A program made the translations under genes and the position numbers. A stretch of DNA of 64,000 bases. Origin: Pseudomonas viridiflava (GTDB lineage: Bacteria; Pseudomonadota; Gammaproteobacteria; Pseudomonadales; Pseudomonadaceae). This document shows positions 45,584 to 54,546 of the stretch, in pieces (position 1 is the stretch's first letter; every line of letters starts with the position of its first letter). The stretch spans positions 186,001-250,000 of the forward strand of contig NZ_UUPU01000029.1 in the NCBI RefSeq assembly GCF_900591205.1, given 5' to 3'. Below the pieces are notes generated by a model, which did not search any database, was not told where the DNA came from, and saw nothing but the letters and a program-made list of their open reading frames with translations.

Positions 45584-45745
45584 ATGACGCTTATGCAACA
45601 ACAGGCTCACTACAAGAAGATCCAGCGCTCCAATTATTTGGCAAGCTTGCGACTATCTGGGTTCGATACGCGACCTAGCGATAGTGATAAACCGCTGTCC
45701 ACCAAAGAAACAGTCCTCGTCAAATATCGCAACATGCCAGATTGA
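45584..45745 (+). CDS. YhfG-like small protein, orphan of its Fic partner
   Basis: 53 residues (MTLMQQQAHYKKIQRSNYLASLRLSGFD...). The Q/K-rich helix followed by RSNYLASLRLSGF resembles YhfG (DUF2559), the small antitoxin-like protein usually encoded just before a Fic toxin. No Fic gene follows: the next 280 bp are an untranslated leader and then an unrelated gene. In-frame starts exist at 45584 and 45593. Identification is tentative. Confidence 0.5.
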   Translation: MTLMQQQAHYKKIQRSNYLASLRLSGFDTRPSDSDKPLSTKETVLVKYRNMPD

Positions 45746-45809
45746 TGAGACACAAATACCACCTTGCGTCCTCGCACCGCCGCCACCTATAGTTCGGCCC
45801 TCGCTGCAA

Positions 45810-46027
45810 AATCAGCGATCGGGTTTGGTCACCCGGTACAGAGTTCACATACGCTCCCTCAGATGTCGTAGGCACCCTTGTGCCCACACGCTTCATGGCG
45901 GCTGTGTTTGGGACGCCTCCGGGCGTGCCGGGTGAATCTCTGCCGGTTGACCAACCTGGACACAGTCCGCCACCCATCGCTTGGTCACGATGATGGCGGT
46001 CCTCTAACTACACAGAGATTCAAATCA
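45810..46027 (+). ncRNA. Structured leader upstream of a small conserved gene
   Basis: The 280-bp stretch before the gene at 46028 is rich in short helices: GGCAC/GTGCC (45871, 45880), ACGCC/GGCGT (45913, 45922), and a two-step stem CCGCCA-CATCG / CGATG-TGGCGG (45967-45999). CACCCGG (45830) can pair with CCGGGTG (45928). I recall similar sequence ahead of related small genes in fluorescent pseudomonads, but could not check. It is a candidate cis-regulatory RNA. Confidence 0.4.
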
Positions 46028-46351
46028 ATGAACGCTATAAATCCGTCTGAAAATCGCTATCGTCAGCTACGCACCAACTTCACCGACACCCACCCTCTCA
46101 TCATCGACACCGAAGCCAGCGCCGAAGACATCCAGTCCGCCGCACATCAGCGCATCCGCGCCGCCACCGACTTACTGCAAACTTTCACCTGCCTGACCTT
46201 CGAACACGCCGACCTTAAAGACATCTCCCACATCGTTAATGCCTTGTACCTGCTTGTTCAGGATGGCTGTGATTTGTTGGAAGCGGTGCAGCACGTAAAG
46301 CTGCAGCCGACAGTCGATAAGCAAACACAACCAAGCCAGCCGCTGAGTTAA
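46028..46351 (+). CDS. Small DUF3077/DUF6124-like protein
   Basis: 107 residues. Order: a polar N-terminus, then PLIIDTEASAEDIQSAAHQRIRAATDLLQTF, then ISHIVNALYLLVQDGCDLLEAVQHV. This two-helix pattern resembles the small DUF3077/DUF6124 proteins that occur in many copies in fluorescent pseudomonads. The same frame is open far upstream, but the start is placed at ATG 46028 because the upstream part is the structured leader. Function unknown. Confidence 0.6.
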   Translation: MNAINPSENRYRQLRTNFTDTHPLIIDTEASAEDIQSAAHQRIRAATDLLQTFTCLTFEHADLKDISHIVNALYLLVQDGCDLLEAVQHVKLQPTVDKQTQPSQPLS

Positions 46352-46354
46352 AAC

Positions 46355-46395
46355 TGTGGGAGCTGGCTTGTCGAATCGTCGCGCCGGCTCCCCTG
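46355..46395. repeat. Degenerate single REP
   Basis: TGTGGGAGCTGGCTTG is followed by a decayed inverse half (GCCGGCTCCCC). It looks like a remnant of the REPIN family seen elsewhere in the window. Confidence 0.7.
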
Positions 46396-46558
46396 TTTGA
46401 TGGGCGCTGCTCAAAAATTCACTGTCAAACCGCAAATACCGGAAAGCGCTGTGAGAAACCCTTAAATACGTCGTAGTCCTCTTCCTAAACTGCTTGAAAC
46501 ACCTGCTCAACCCTCTACATAACTCCCCGTTGTATGACGGAAACTAGCGCTCTCACAA

Positions 46559-47059
46559 TTGCGCTGGCAAAAATCTGTGAACATCGAAAGGACTCAATAC
46601 ATCGGCCATTATGGCGTCACCTTCACGGTGATTCGTTTTACCGTGAAACCAAACAACCGGAACGAGCTCGCCACACTTTGCTTGTTAGACGCAAAATCTT
46701 CAGCGCCTGAGGTTCGCCTGCGGTTGCAGAATTTGTACGAAAAAATGCTCGCTCGAGACTTGCCGTGCGTCATGACGGTGGTCATTTCAAAACCACTCAC
46801 GCGCAAACAGGCAGATAGCCTGAACAACCGAAACAACCTCATCAAAAAAATCATTTCTGGCGCAATCGCGACCCCGATTGGAGTCATTTCCAGCCAAGCA
46901 GAGTCGGTAGACGAAAATGCTATCAGCGATTTGATCTTCAACCGGCTCCGCAACTTTCATAGCGCAGACATCATCGTCGGCCTAGAGGCACAGGTCAGCG
47001 GGGGCATCGGCCCTCAGCGCTCGAGCCTCTCAATGCATGTGTACTCAGATGACTCATAG
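46559..47059 (+). CDS. Hypothetical protein, about 160 residues
   Basis: A soluble protein with no recognised domain (NIERTQYIGHYGVTFTVIRFTVKPNNRNEL... KPLTRKQADSLNNRNNLIKKIISG). The start is uncertain: TTG 46559 or GTG 46577, neither with a strong ribosome site. Its end overlaps the start of the next gene by 11 bases, suggesting co-translation. Codon use is less GC-biased than in the core genes, as in the accessory surroundings. Confidence 0.5.
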   Translation: MRWQKSVNIERTQYIGHYGVTFTVIRFTVKPNNRNELATLCLLDAKSSAPEVRLRLQNLYEKMLARDLPCVMTVVISKPLTRKQADSLNNRNNLIKKIISGAIATPIGVISSQAESVDENAISDLIFNRLRNFHSADIIVGLEAQVSGGIGPQRSSLSMHVYSDDS

Positions 47060-47690
47060 TGAATGGCTCTACCTACAAGTGGGCGCTTTTTTGGCAGCCT
47101 CTACAGTGTTTCACTACAAAATCACCGACTGCAGGCTCAGAAAACGCTTCGGCATTGCGTTCATGCTAAGCGGGCTGATCCTATTATTCTGGTTACCCTA
47201 CGTCGCCATCATCCTCGGCATCCAGCTACTTCCTCTGTTTCTATTCTTGCTAGGCTTAGAACTTTTCGTCACCCGAAACAAATTCCGCCGACAACGCAAC
47301 CATCCCCCTCACCCACTCCTGCGTGCCCCCACCATGAACCTCGCCCCCAACTTCCCCGAAGACCCCGTGATGAAGCAGCTCTTGCAACTGCTGCACGAAG
47401 AAATCGGCCTGCCGAAACACAAGACCATCCGCCTGCAAACCTCGCTCAACTTCGACCTGGGCTGCGACGGCAGTGAGGCCAAGCAACTCATGGAAGTGCT
47501 GGAACAGGAATTTGCCCTCGACCTGGGCGACTACGACACTTATCGTTACTTCAACCCGCCGATTTTTGACGTATTCCTCAAGCGCCGGGCGAAGGGGCGG
47601 GGCGAGAAGGTACCGTTGACCATCGGCATGCTTTACCTGGCCATCAAAACCAACAGCTGGGATACGCAGACGCTGGAAAACCTGAGCTGA
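47049..47690 (+). CDS. Membrane protein with C-terminal DUF1493 (acyl-carrier-like) domain
   Basis: 213 residues from ATG 47049. The first ~85 residues carry two or three hydrophobic helices (VGAFLAASTVFHY, FGIAFMLSGLILLFWLPYVAIILGIQLLPLFLFLLGLEL). After a Pro-rich linker the last ~115 residues (MKQLLQLLHEEIGLPKHKTIRLQTSLNFDLGCDGSEAKQL ... TIGMLYLAI) match the DUF1493 pattern, which is acyl-carrier-protein-like, with the DLGCDG-S region where ACPs carry their serine. An internal ATG at 47334 begins the DUF1493 part but lacks a ribosome site. Confidence 0.7.
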   Translation: MTHSEWLYLQVGAFLAASTVFHYKITDCRLRKRFGIAFMLSGLILLFWLPYVAIILGIQLLPLFLFLLGLELFVTRNKFRRQRNHPPHPLLRAPTMNLAPNFPEDPVMKQLLQLLHEEIGLPKHKTIRLQTSLNFDLGCDGSEAKQLMEVLEQEFALDLGDYDTYRYFNPPIFDVFLKRRAKGRGEKVPLTIGMLYLAIKTNSWDTQTLENLS

Positions 47691-47713
47691 TCCCAAGAGT
47701 ACTGAGGTTCAAA

Positions 47714-47798
47714 TGTAGTAGCGGGCTTGCTCGCGAATGCGGTGTATCAGTGAGAAATAATCTGCCTGACACACCGCATTCGCGAGCAAGCTCCCACA
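47714..47798. repeat. REPIN (GCGGGCTTGCTCGCGAATGCGG variant)
   Basis: Inverted pair with arms GCTTGCTCGCGAATGCGGTGT and complement; outer ends TGTAGTAGC and CTCCCACA. A hybrid between the two REP families in the window. Confidence 0.88.
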
Positions 47799-47846
47799 TG
47801 GGTTCTGCGTTAATCTGGCGAACCGCTTACCTAACAAGGACCGTAC

Positions 47847-48704
47847 ATGGACGTATTAATGGGCCTGCTGGCCGCCCTGCTCTGGGGCGGTACGGATTTC
47901 CTCGTGGGCCTCAACGCCCGCGCCGTTGGCGTTAAACGCGCGGTGTACTTCGGCCAAACCCTTGGCTTTTTGATCATGACCTTGCTGCTGGTCATCTTTC
48001 CGACGTTCCTGTTCAAATCCCTGAATGCCCCGTTGAGCGTCTGGCTCCTGGGCATCACGGCCGCCCTGCTCACCGTCTCCGGCGCTCTTGCGCTGTCCAA
48101 GGCTTTCGCCCTGGGCAAAGCCGCTATCGTCGCGCCGCTGGTGACGTCCTACGGCGTCGTCACCACGCTGCTGTCCTGGGCCAGCGGCGAACACATCAGC
48201 CTGACTCAACTCGGGTGTATCGGCCTGTGCGTAATTGGCGTGATCCTCTCCAGCCTCCACAAGGACGACGGCGTTCCCCACAACAACCCGCGCTTGTCCA
48301 TCGCCTACGCCATGCTCGCAGCATTGCTCTACGGAACCAGCTTCTGGCTACAGGGCCGCTACACCTTGCCCGCGTTGGGGCCGATCACCATGTTGTGGCT
48401 GGGTTACCTGGTGGGCCTGTGCGTGCTGGTGGTGATGGTGCTGAAGATCAAAGACGGCCTGAAGATTCCGCCGCTGAAAAACTGCGCGACGTTGACCGGC
48501 GCGAGCCTGATGAACCTTGGCGGGTTCTCGGCGTTTTCGTGGGGGGCGATGGCGGGGTCGGTTTCGGTGGTGACGGTGATCAGTACGTTGTCGGGTGGGA
48601 TTGCGGCGATTCTTGGGTTTTTGTTTTTCAAAGAGCGGTTGTCGGCGGTGCAGGTGCTGGGGGTGGTGTTGGTATTAATAGGAGCAATAATTCTGCATTT
48701 CTAA
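47847..48704 (+). CDS. EamA/DMT-family membrane transporter
   Basis: 285 residues with about ten hydrophobic helices in two EamA repeats; the short first helix is GLLAALLWGGTDFLVGL and the second repeat begins around SIAYAMLAALLYGTSFWLQ. Drug/metabolite exporter superfamily, substrate unknown. It is probably monocistronic. It marks the left flank of the AT-rich cassette. Confidence 0.9.
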   Translation: MDVLMGLLAALLWGGTDFLVGLNARAVGVKRAVYFGQTLGFLIMTLLLVIFPTFLFKSLNAPLSVWLLGITAALLTVSGALALSKAFALGKAAIVAPLVTSYGVVTTLLSWASGEHISLTQLGCIGLCVIGVILSSLHKDDGVPHNNPRLSIAYAMLAALLYGTSFWLQGRYTLPALGPITMLWLGYLVGLCVLVVMVLKIKDGLKIPPLKNCATLTGASLMNLGGFSAFSWGAMAGSVSVVTVISTLSGGIAAILGFLFFKERLSAVQVLGVVLVLIGAIILHF

Positions 48705-49044
48705 TCGGTTCACGTTTAGAAACATCAGATTTTTCTCACAATCGAATGTAGTTTTTCGAGATCCTACCTACGCCTCTTTAGGAACGCCCTCGATGCGAAC
48801 TATAGATTCTTCATTCATCCTTTCATGGGCATTACTGGTACACGAGTGGCGATATAATACGATCGGTCTTAAGCCGTTCACCCATCCTTGTGCAAGGGTT
48901 AAAATCTTGGTGATTTTCGGATTTCCACTAAGGAAGCACTGAAAGCTGGCCATACGACATCAGAAGCGTCTAATCTACAGCAGCACGGCAGTGATAGCAG
49001 CAAAAACTAACTAAGAAAAATACCTAAGGAAAGGTAATGAAATT
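48705..49044. other. AT-rich spacer before the two-gene cassette
   Basis: GC content drops sharply right after the EamA gene. TATAAT at 48853-48858 is a possible -10 box with no clear -35. I see no credible gene here. Confidence 0.45.
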
Positions 49045-49125
49045 ATGAATGCCTATCAACTAATACACCCTCGGATTGCAGTATTTCTAGGTGATCACCT
49101 GTACGCCACGAGACCTACCGTTTAA
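49045..49125 (+). CDS. Possible 26-residue leader peptide
   Basis: ATG at 49045 with AAGGAAAGG about a dozen bases upstream encodes MNAYQLIHPRIAVFLGDHLY... and stops 25 bases before the next gene's GTG. It could be a translational leader or chance. Confidence 0.3.
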   Translation: MNAYQLIHPRIAVFLGDHLYATRPTV

Positions 49126-49150
49126 CACATATAAAATAAAGGATATATTT

Positions 49151-50209
49151 GTGAGCACACTTGATAGAAACAGCGTGATTAGCACAAATTTTTTTCATAT
49201 CAACGTTGAAAAAAACTCAAAAACAAAAATCAAAACAGACTTAAACAATAAAGATCTAGAAGTATATTTAGAGACGCTGCTTATTGAGATCCATAACAAA
49301 GAGCAAAGCCGCCAATTCGTTCTCCCTCAGGACCCAACGACGTTCAAAAAAACAGTGAGCACCATATCTAACAGCAAAAACCTCGACACGAATAACTCTG
49401 GCGAAACTTTGGCAGAAAAACTTTTAGCCATCGAGATATCAACTGACGAAAAATATGGGCATTTGAGCAAAAAAGATACACATGTAAAAGTAGGTAGCTT
49501 TTTACAATTCACCTATACTGATAAAGGACTATTGAGGTATCTTGGCGTAAAAGTCGACCACCTAGTTATACTAGATGAAATCGACTTCAAAAAGAAGGCC
49601 GGCCTGGGTTTATCTGAAAAAATATACAAAGCTTTTCGAGTTGATTTTGATGAAAACAATCAACCTTCACGTTTTTCAATCTATGATTCCAAATCAAAAC
49701 TCACTAAATATTGGTGGCATGACTTCTTAGAACTTATAGAGAAAAACACTGACAGTTACAATACTAAACTTGCATCAGAGCAAGTCATAGCTAAGCTCAG
49801 CAGTATAAAAAGCGACTTCCCGCAGGACTATACCATTTTGAGAAACGCAACCATCGCGGCATTCAAGCAAGAAGGCACTATGGATTATCTCTCGTTCATA
49901 GATAAAACATTTGCAAATTATAAGTCTGACAATCCATATTTTGATGAGAAAAGTGCAGACCTCATCAAAAAGTTAAAGGAACTACCCCAAAAGAAAAACT
50001 TTGATACGATTTTTACATTAATACCCTCGGCGGTACCATTTCGAAAAACAACTTATCGACTGAACAAAGATATTTCACTATCTATAAACGAAGGAATACT
50101 TAACCTTGAAAACAAAATATGGCGAGAGGTAACACTAGATGGAAAAAACCTTGTAGTAATCGAGACTTCAGAAGCAAGAAATTTCACTCTCAAGAAACGG
50201 CGCCTCTGA
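49151..50209 (+). CDS. Soluble protein of the AT-rich cassette (NdpA/DUF4868-like?)
   Basis: 352 residues from GTG 49151, which has AAGGA at ideal spacing; an in-frame ATG at 49091 lacks one. Strikingly AT-rich against the chromosome. The central part (LAEKLLAIEISTDE, then VGSFLQFTYTDKGLLRYLGVKVDHLVILDEIDFKKKAGLGLSEKIYKAFRVDF, and YWWHDFLELIEKNTDSYNTK) recalls the nucleoid-associated YejK/NdpA-like group and the DUF4868 proteins of two-gene defence systems. This is a pattern impression, not a verified hit. No signal peptide or membrane segment. Ten bases separate it from the membrane gene. Confidence 0.65.
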   Translation: MSTLDRNSVISTNFFHINVEKNSKTKIKTDLNNKDLEVYLETLLIEIHNKEQSRQFVLPQDPTTFKKTVSTISNSKNLDTNNSGETLAEKLLAIEISTDEKYGHLSKKDTHVKVGSFLQFTYTDKGLLRYLGVKVDHLVILDEIDFKKKAGLGLSEKIYKAFRVDFDENNQPSRFSIYDSKSKLTKYWWHDFLELIEKNTDSYNTKLASEQVIAKLSSIKSDFPQDYTILRNATIAAFKQEGTMDYLSFIDKTFANYKSDNPYFDEKSADLIKKLKELPQKKNFDTIFTLIPSAVPFRKTTYRLNKDISLSINEGILNLENKIWREVTLDGKNLVVIETSEARNFTLKKRRL

Positions 50210-50219
50210 GAACTAACCA

Positions 50220-51743
50220 ATGAATACAATGAGACGGAACTCAAACAAATTCACAATCAATGAAACTCTATATAAATTTTCAGCTAGCGCATCCAGAAGC
50301 AATCACTCTAAGTACCTACTTAGAAAGTTATTCTATTTATTAAGAAAAATCTCCATTAGAGACACCTTTGAGTTATCTATTGAGATGGATGGTCACGAGA
50401 GGACAGTGATTGATAGTAGCAATCAGAGCCTTCAAGAAATAATTTTATTTTACGAGCAGAACAAAGAAGAAAACGAGAATCTAACAATAGATCTGATTAT
50501 AAATAAAAACCTCAAAAACAAGAAAATATCAATTTACAGCTTGAGTAGCTTTTCATTTTTTTTCAACTCAAACAGTGTATTAGACAAAATCAACATTTTG
50601 GCAGGGGTTTTTGACGAAGTTATATACTTTGAAGTATTCGAGCCAATCAAAATCTTTGGCAGCAAAACGATAAAATTCATACCGTATGATTCGGGCTCCT
50701 CAGAAAATACTACTCCCGAAGACGTAAAGCTTAGGTCAAGTGTACTATCTCGCTTTCAGGACAATTCAAACCTCATGCAACTTAGGCAAGAATTTTTGCC
50801 TGAAGATTTTTTTTGCTCTAATCATGACAACTCTTATCACGATTTTTTTTCAAAAGCCAAGCTACTTTATTCACTTGCCTTCATTGCAAACTCTACCGAA
50901 CTTATCGAGGATGAATTTATCATTTTCAAAGTTAATGGCTATAAAACCATTAGCACAGAAAAAAGAACACCTGAAAAATTTACAGAAGATTCAAATATTG
51001 CGTACAAGATATATGAATGGGTATATTCAGAGGGTCAATGCAGTGACAAAATTGGACTAGTCAGAAATATCATAACACTCGAGTCAGACAGCAACACAAT
51101 AAGCTTAACAACTTCTACCTGGCGCACAATACAAGCCAACTACTCTATATATTTAAGAGAAAACATTGGAAAATACCTAGATCTAAAAAGCAAGTTACTT
51201 GAGTACATAACAGAATTCAACAAAAGGGCATTAGAAGCAACCGACTCGTTTACAAGTTCGTTTCAAAGCAACACAATTGGATTCACGACTTTTATCGTGA
51301 CGGTGGTCGCAGTAAATGGAATCAAGGATAGCGGCGCCGACAAGATATTCTCCAAAGAATATATACTGATAGCGCTCATAATTTGCGCAATCTCAACTCT
51401 ATGGATGTTAATTTCAAAATCGGACACTGACAATCGAATACGCTACTTAATCGAACAAACTAAATCTTCGATTGTTCGGAGCTATTCAAATATCTTAAGT
51501 ATTGATGAAGTAAATGAAAGCATAGACCCCACTATTGAGAAAATAAAAACGCATACAAATCAAAGAGTCAAGAAATATCGAAGCTTATGGATTATCTCAA
51601 CACTTACCTTTCTTTTTCTTTTTGTCGCAGGCTATTTAATATCAGATCCTACACCGCCGAAAACGGACACGCCTTGTAAAACGGTCGAAGGAGAAAAAAA
51701 CATTATTAACTTTAAAAAACTTCGTCCAAATGATTACTTGTAA
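50220..51743 (+). CDS. Membrane protein of the AT-rich cassette
   Basis: 507 residues. The first ~340 are soluble and polar with no recognised motif. Three hydrophobic segments then follow, near 348-368 (SNTIGFTTFIVTVVAV), 380-400 (YILIALIICAISTLWMLIS) and 456-476 (LWIISTLTFLFLFVAGYLIS), with a charged linker between the last two and a short polar tail. The layout fits a cytosolic sensor or regulatory domain joined to a small membrane effector module. Co-transcribed with the preceding gene and ended by a strong terminator. Confidence 0.65.
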   Translation: MNTMRRNSNKFTINETLYKFSASASRSNHSKYLLRKLFYLLRKISIRDTFELSIEMDGHERTVIDSSNQSLQEIILFYEQNKEENENLTIDLIINKNLKNKKISIYSLSSFSFFFNSNSVLDKINILAGVFDEVIYFEVFEPIKIFGSKTIKFIPYDSGSSENTTPEDVKLRSSVLSRFQDNSNLMQLRQEFLPEDFFCSNHDNSYHDFFSKAKLLYSLAFIANSTELIEDEFIIFKVNGYKTISTEKRTPEKFTEDSNIAYKIYEWVYSEGQCSDKIGLVRNIITLESDSNTISLTTSTWRTIQANYSIYLRENIGKYLDLKSKLLEYITEFNKRALEATDSFTSSFQSNTIGFTTFIVTVVAVNGIKDSGADKIFSKEYILIALIICAISTLWMLISKSDTDNRIRYLIEQTKSSIVRSYSNILSIDEVNESIDPTIEKIKTHTNQRVKKYRSLWIISTLTFLFLFVAGYLISDPTPPKTDTPCKTVEGEKNIINFKKLRPNDYL

Positions 51744-51749
51744 AAACCC

Positions 51750-51781
51750 AATAAAAACCGCCCAAATAGGGCGGTTTTTAA
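51750..51781. terminator. Bidirectional terminator between the cassette and pckA
   Basis: AAAAACCGCCC, loop AAATA, GGGCGGTTTTT forms a perfect 11-bp stem with A and T runs on either side. It serves both converging genes. Confidence 0.9.
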
Positions 51782-51797
51782 TAGCTGAGCGTAGTAA

Positions 51798-53339
51798 TTA
51801 AAGCTTAGGCCCAGCCGCCTTGATCGCATCACTCACTTCGAACTTCTTGAAGTTCTCGATGAATAGACCAGCCAGCGCTTTCGCTGCTTCATCGTAAGCA
51901 GCCTTGTCAGCCCAGGTGTTACGTGGGTTCAACAGGCCGGTCTCAACGCCTGGCACAGCCAATGGCACGTCGAGGTTGATGGTGTCGAGGTGTTCGGTTT
52001 CAGCACCGATCAACGCGCCGCTCTGGATCGCTGCGATGACGCCGCGAGTGGTCGGGATGTTGAAGCGTTTGCCGACGCCGTAGCCGCCGCCGGTCCAGCC
52101 GGTGTTGACCAGGTAGACCTTGGAGCCAAAGCCGCGGATGCGCTTGATCAGCAGCTCAGCGTATTCGCCGGCCGGGCGTGGGAAGAACGGCGCGCCGAAG
52201 CAGGTGGAGAAGGTCGACTTGATGCCGCCGCCCGAACCCATTTCGGTCGAGCCCACCAGTGCGGTGTAGCCGGACAGGAAGTGGTAGGCCGCTTGCTCTT
52301 CGCTGAGGATCGACACAGGCGGCAGAACGCCGGTCAGGTCGCAGGTCAGGAAGATCACGGCGTTTGGCTCGCCGCCCAGGTTCTTCTCGGAGCGCTTGGC
52401 AACGTGCTCCAGCGGGTAGGCGGCACGGCTGTTCTGGGTCAGGCTGACGTTGGTGTAGTCGGCGTGCTTGGCGTCGTCGATCACGACGTTTTCCAGCACC
52501 GCGCCGTGCTTGATGGCTTTCCAGATAACCGGCTCGTTCTTCTCGGACAGGTCGATGCACTTGGCATAGCAACCGCCTTCGATGTTGAACACCACGCCTT
52601 CGCCCCAGCCGTGTTCGTCGTCACCGATCAGGTAACGGCTTTCGTCAGCGGACAGGGTGGTTTTACCGGTGCCCGACAGACCGAAGAACAGGGTCACGTC
52701 GCCTGCTTCGCCGATGTTGGCGGCGCAGTGCATCGGCAGTACGTCGGAAGCCGGCAGCAGGTAGTTCTGCACCGAGAACATGGCTTTTTTCATTTCACCG
52801 GCGTAACGCATACCGGCGATCAGCACTTTTTTCTGGGCGAAATTGAGGATCACGCAACCGTCGGAGTTGGTGCCGTCACGCTCTGGCACGCACTCGAAGT
52901 TGGCCACGTTGAGCACTTGCCACTCTTCACGACCGGCCGGGTTGTACTGGGCCGGGTTGATGAACAGGCAACGACCGAACAGGTTCTGCCAGGCAGTCTG
53001 GGTGGTCATTTTAACGGCCAGGTAGTGGTCTTGCGCAGCCCCTACGTGAACGTGGGAAACGAAGTGCTCTTGCGCGTTGTTGAATGCCTCGACGCGAGCC
53101 CACAGGGCGTCGAACTTGTCGGCCGGGAACTTGCGGTTGATCGGGCCCCAGGCAATCGAATCCTGGGTGGAAGGCTCTTCAACGATGAAGCGGTCGACTG
53201 GCGAACGGCCGGTACGGTGACCGGTTTCGACGACCAGCGCGCCAGTATCGGCAAGCACGCCTTCACCGCGCTGCAGGGCTTCTTTGACCAGATCGTCAAC
53301 ACTCAGATCGGTGTATACGGCGTTATTGGCTTGCGTCAT
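51798..53339 (-). CDS. pckA: Phosphoenolpyruvate carboxykinase (ATP)
   Basis: Gluconeogenic conversion of oxaloacetate and ATP to PEP, CO2 and ADP. 513 residues, normal for the bacterial ATP-dependent enzyme. The kinase-1a P-loop [11 protein letters not shown] (with DESR) is at about 237-247, and the oxaloacetate/metal-site residues are in [22 protein letters not shown] and [22 protein letters not shown]. Gene order pckA-hslO is conserved in Pseudomonas. Confidence 0.97.
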   Translation of the reverse strand: MTQANNAVYTDLSVDDLVKEALQRGEGVLADTGALVVETGHRTGRSPVDRFIVEEPSTQDSIAWGPINRKFPADKFDALWARVEAFNNAQEHFVSHVHVGAAQDHYLAVKMTTQTAWQNLFGRCLFINPAQYNPAGREEWQVLNVANFECVPERDGTNSDGCVILNFAQKKVLIAGMRYAGEMKKAMFSVQNYLLPASDVLPMHCAANIGEAGDVTLFFGLSGTGKTTLSADESRYLIGDDEHGWGEGVVFNIEGGCYAKCIDLSEKNEPVIWKAIKHGAVLENVVIDDAKHADYTNVSLTQNSRAAYPLEHVAKRSEKNLGGEPNAVIFLTCDLTGVLPPVSILSEEQAAYHFLSGYTALVGSTEMGSGGGIKSTFSTCFGAPFFPRPAGEYAELLIKRIRGFGSKVYLVNTGWTGGGYGVGKRFNIPTTRGVIAAIQSGALIGAETEHLDTINLDVPLAVPGVETGLLNPRNTWADKAAYDEAAKALAGLFIENFKKFEVSDAIKAAGPKL

Positions 53340-53518
53340 GAGGTTCCCCGTCGGCCTATGGCCGAGTGCTCCAAACGTTTTGTAGTAGAAAGTTGCGCAC
53401 TACTACCGCGAAAAAAGTGGGCCGGATTATGCCAGAAAAGCCCAAAAAGAGTAGGGCCCTCCCGTCAGAACAGCGCTAATCCGGTATTCGTCAGGTGATT
53501 TACCTGTGCTTAAACGTT

Positions 53519-54421
53519 TTAGTGGCGGGTATCGGAAGGTGTGTCGATGCCTGCGCCGGCGAACAATTGAGCCACATCGGCAGCATCGAACAGGTAGCGC
53601 TGGTTGCAGAACTGGCAGTCGATCTCGATATGGCCGCCGTGTTCCACCACCAGATTCTGCGCATCTTCCAGGCCCAGGCTGACCAGGGCATTGGCGGAGC
53701 GCTCGCGGGAGCAGCTGCAGTTGAAGCGCAACGACTGCTCGTCGAACAGGCGCACGGCCTCTTCGTGATACAGGCGATGCAGGATGGTTTCGTTGTTCAG
53801 GCCCAGCAGCTCTTCGGCGGTCAGGGTGCCAGCCAGGGCGGTCAGCTTGCGCCAGCTATCGGTACGCTCATCGTCGTCCTTGATACGGTCAGCGGGCAAT
53901 TGCTGCAACAACAGGCCGCGGGCGCGCTTGCCGTCGGCATTGAGCCAGAACTTGGTGCCAACTTGCTGGGACATCACGAAATAGTTGGTGAAGCAGTCCG
54001 ACAGGGTTTCGCCGTCGAGGTCGACGATGCCCTGGTAGCGCTGGCCTTCAGTCGGGTCGACGGTGATCGCCAGCACGCCGTTGGCCATCAGGTCGGCAAG
54101 GGTGGCGTCCGGGGCGATCAAGTCGGCGTCGTAACGGGCCAGGCCACGGATTTCACGCTCGCTGGAACACTCGATCATCAGCATCGGCACCGGGCCTTCG
54201 GAGCGGGCCTGCAGGATCAGCAAACCGTCGAACTTCATGGTGCCTACCAGCAACGCAGCCGCCGCCATCAACTCACCGAGCAGTTGCGCGACCGGCTCCG
54301 GATAGGGGTGCTTGGCGAGGACTTCGGCGTAGCTGCGCTCCAGCGAGACCAGTTCGCCGCGGGCGTCGTTCTCGTCGAAGATGAAGCGTTGGGTGAAGTC
54401 GGTATCCGGTAGATCAGTCAT
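53519..54421 (-). CDS. hslO: Redox-regulated chaperone Hsp33
   Basis: Holdase chaperone activated by oxidative unfolding. 300 residues from ATG 54421 ([17 protein letters not shown]); a frame nine codons longer exists. The zinc/redox switch cysteines CSC (in FNCSCSRER, about 236-238) and CQFC (about 269-272) are intact. Next to pckA as usual. Confidence 0.95.
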   Translation of the reverse strand: MTDLPDTDFTQRFIFDENDARGELVSLERSYAEVLAKHPYPEPVAQLLGELMAAAALLVGTMKFDGLLILQARSEGPVPMLMIECSSEREIRGLARYDADLIAPDATLADLMANGVLAITVDPTEGQRYQGIVDLDGETLSDCFTNYFVMSQQVGTKFWLNADGKRARGLLLQQLPADRIKDDDERTDSWRKLTALAGTLTAEELLGLNNETILHRLYHEEAVRLFDEQSLRFNCSCSRERSANALVSLGLEDAQNLVVEHGGHIEIDCQFCNQRYLFDAADVAQLFAGAGIDTPSDTRH

Positions 54422-54546
54422 AGGTCTGGGTATCTGAATTGATGACAAATTGATTACAAGGTTTATAAAATTGAACGCTTTAGCACCATATTGGTGCGGC
54501 TTTCTCCTGGAAACAGAGAGCTTAATTGAGCGAAGAGGGACAGTTT

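Noticed and set aside
45878..46027. N-terminal extension of the gene at 46028
   Set aside because: The frame is open but its sequence is Cys/Arg-rich, unlike the downstream protein, and overlaps the structured leader helices.
49151..51743. Calling the AT-rich pair a Kiwa system
   Set aside because: Gene order and protein sizes differ from KwaA/KwaB (small four-helix protein followed by DUF4868 protein) and the DUF4868 likeness is only an impression.
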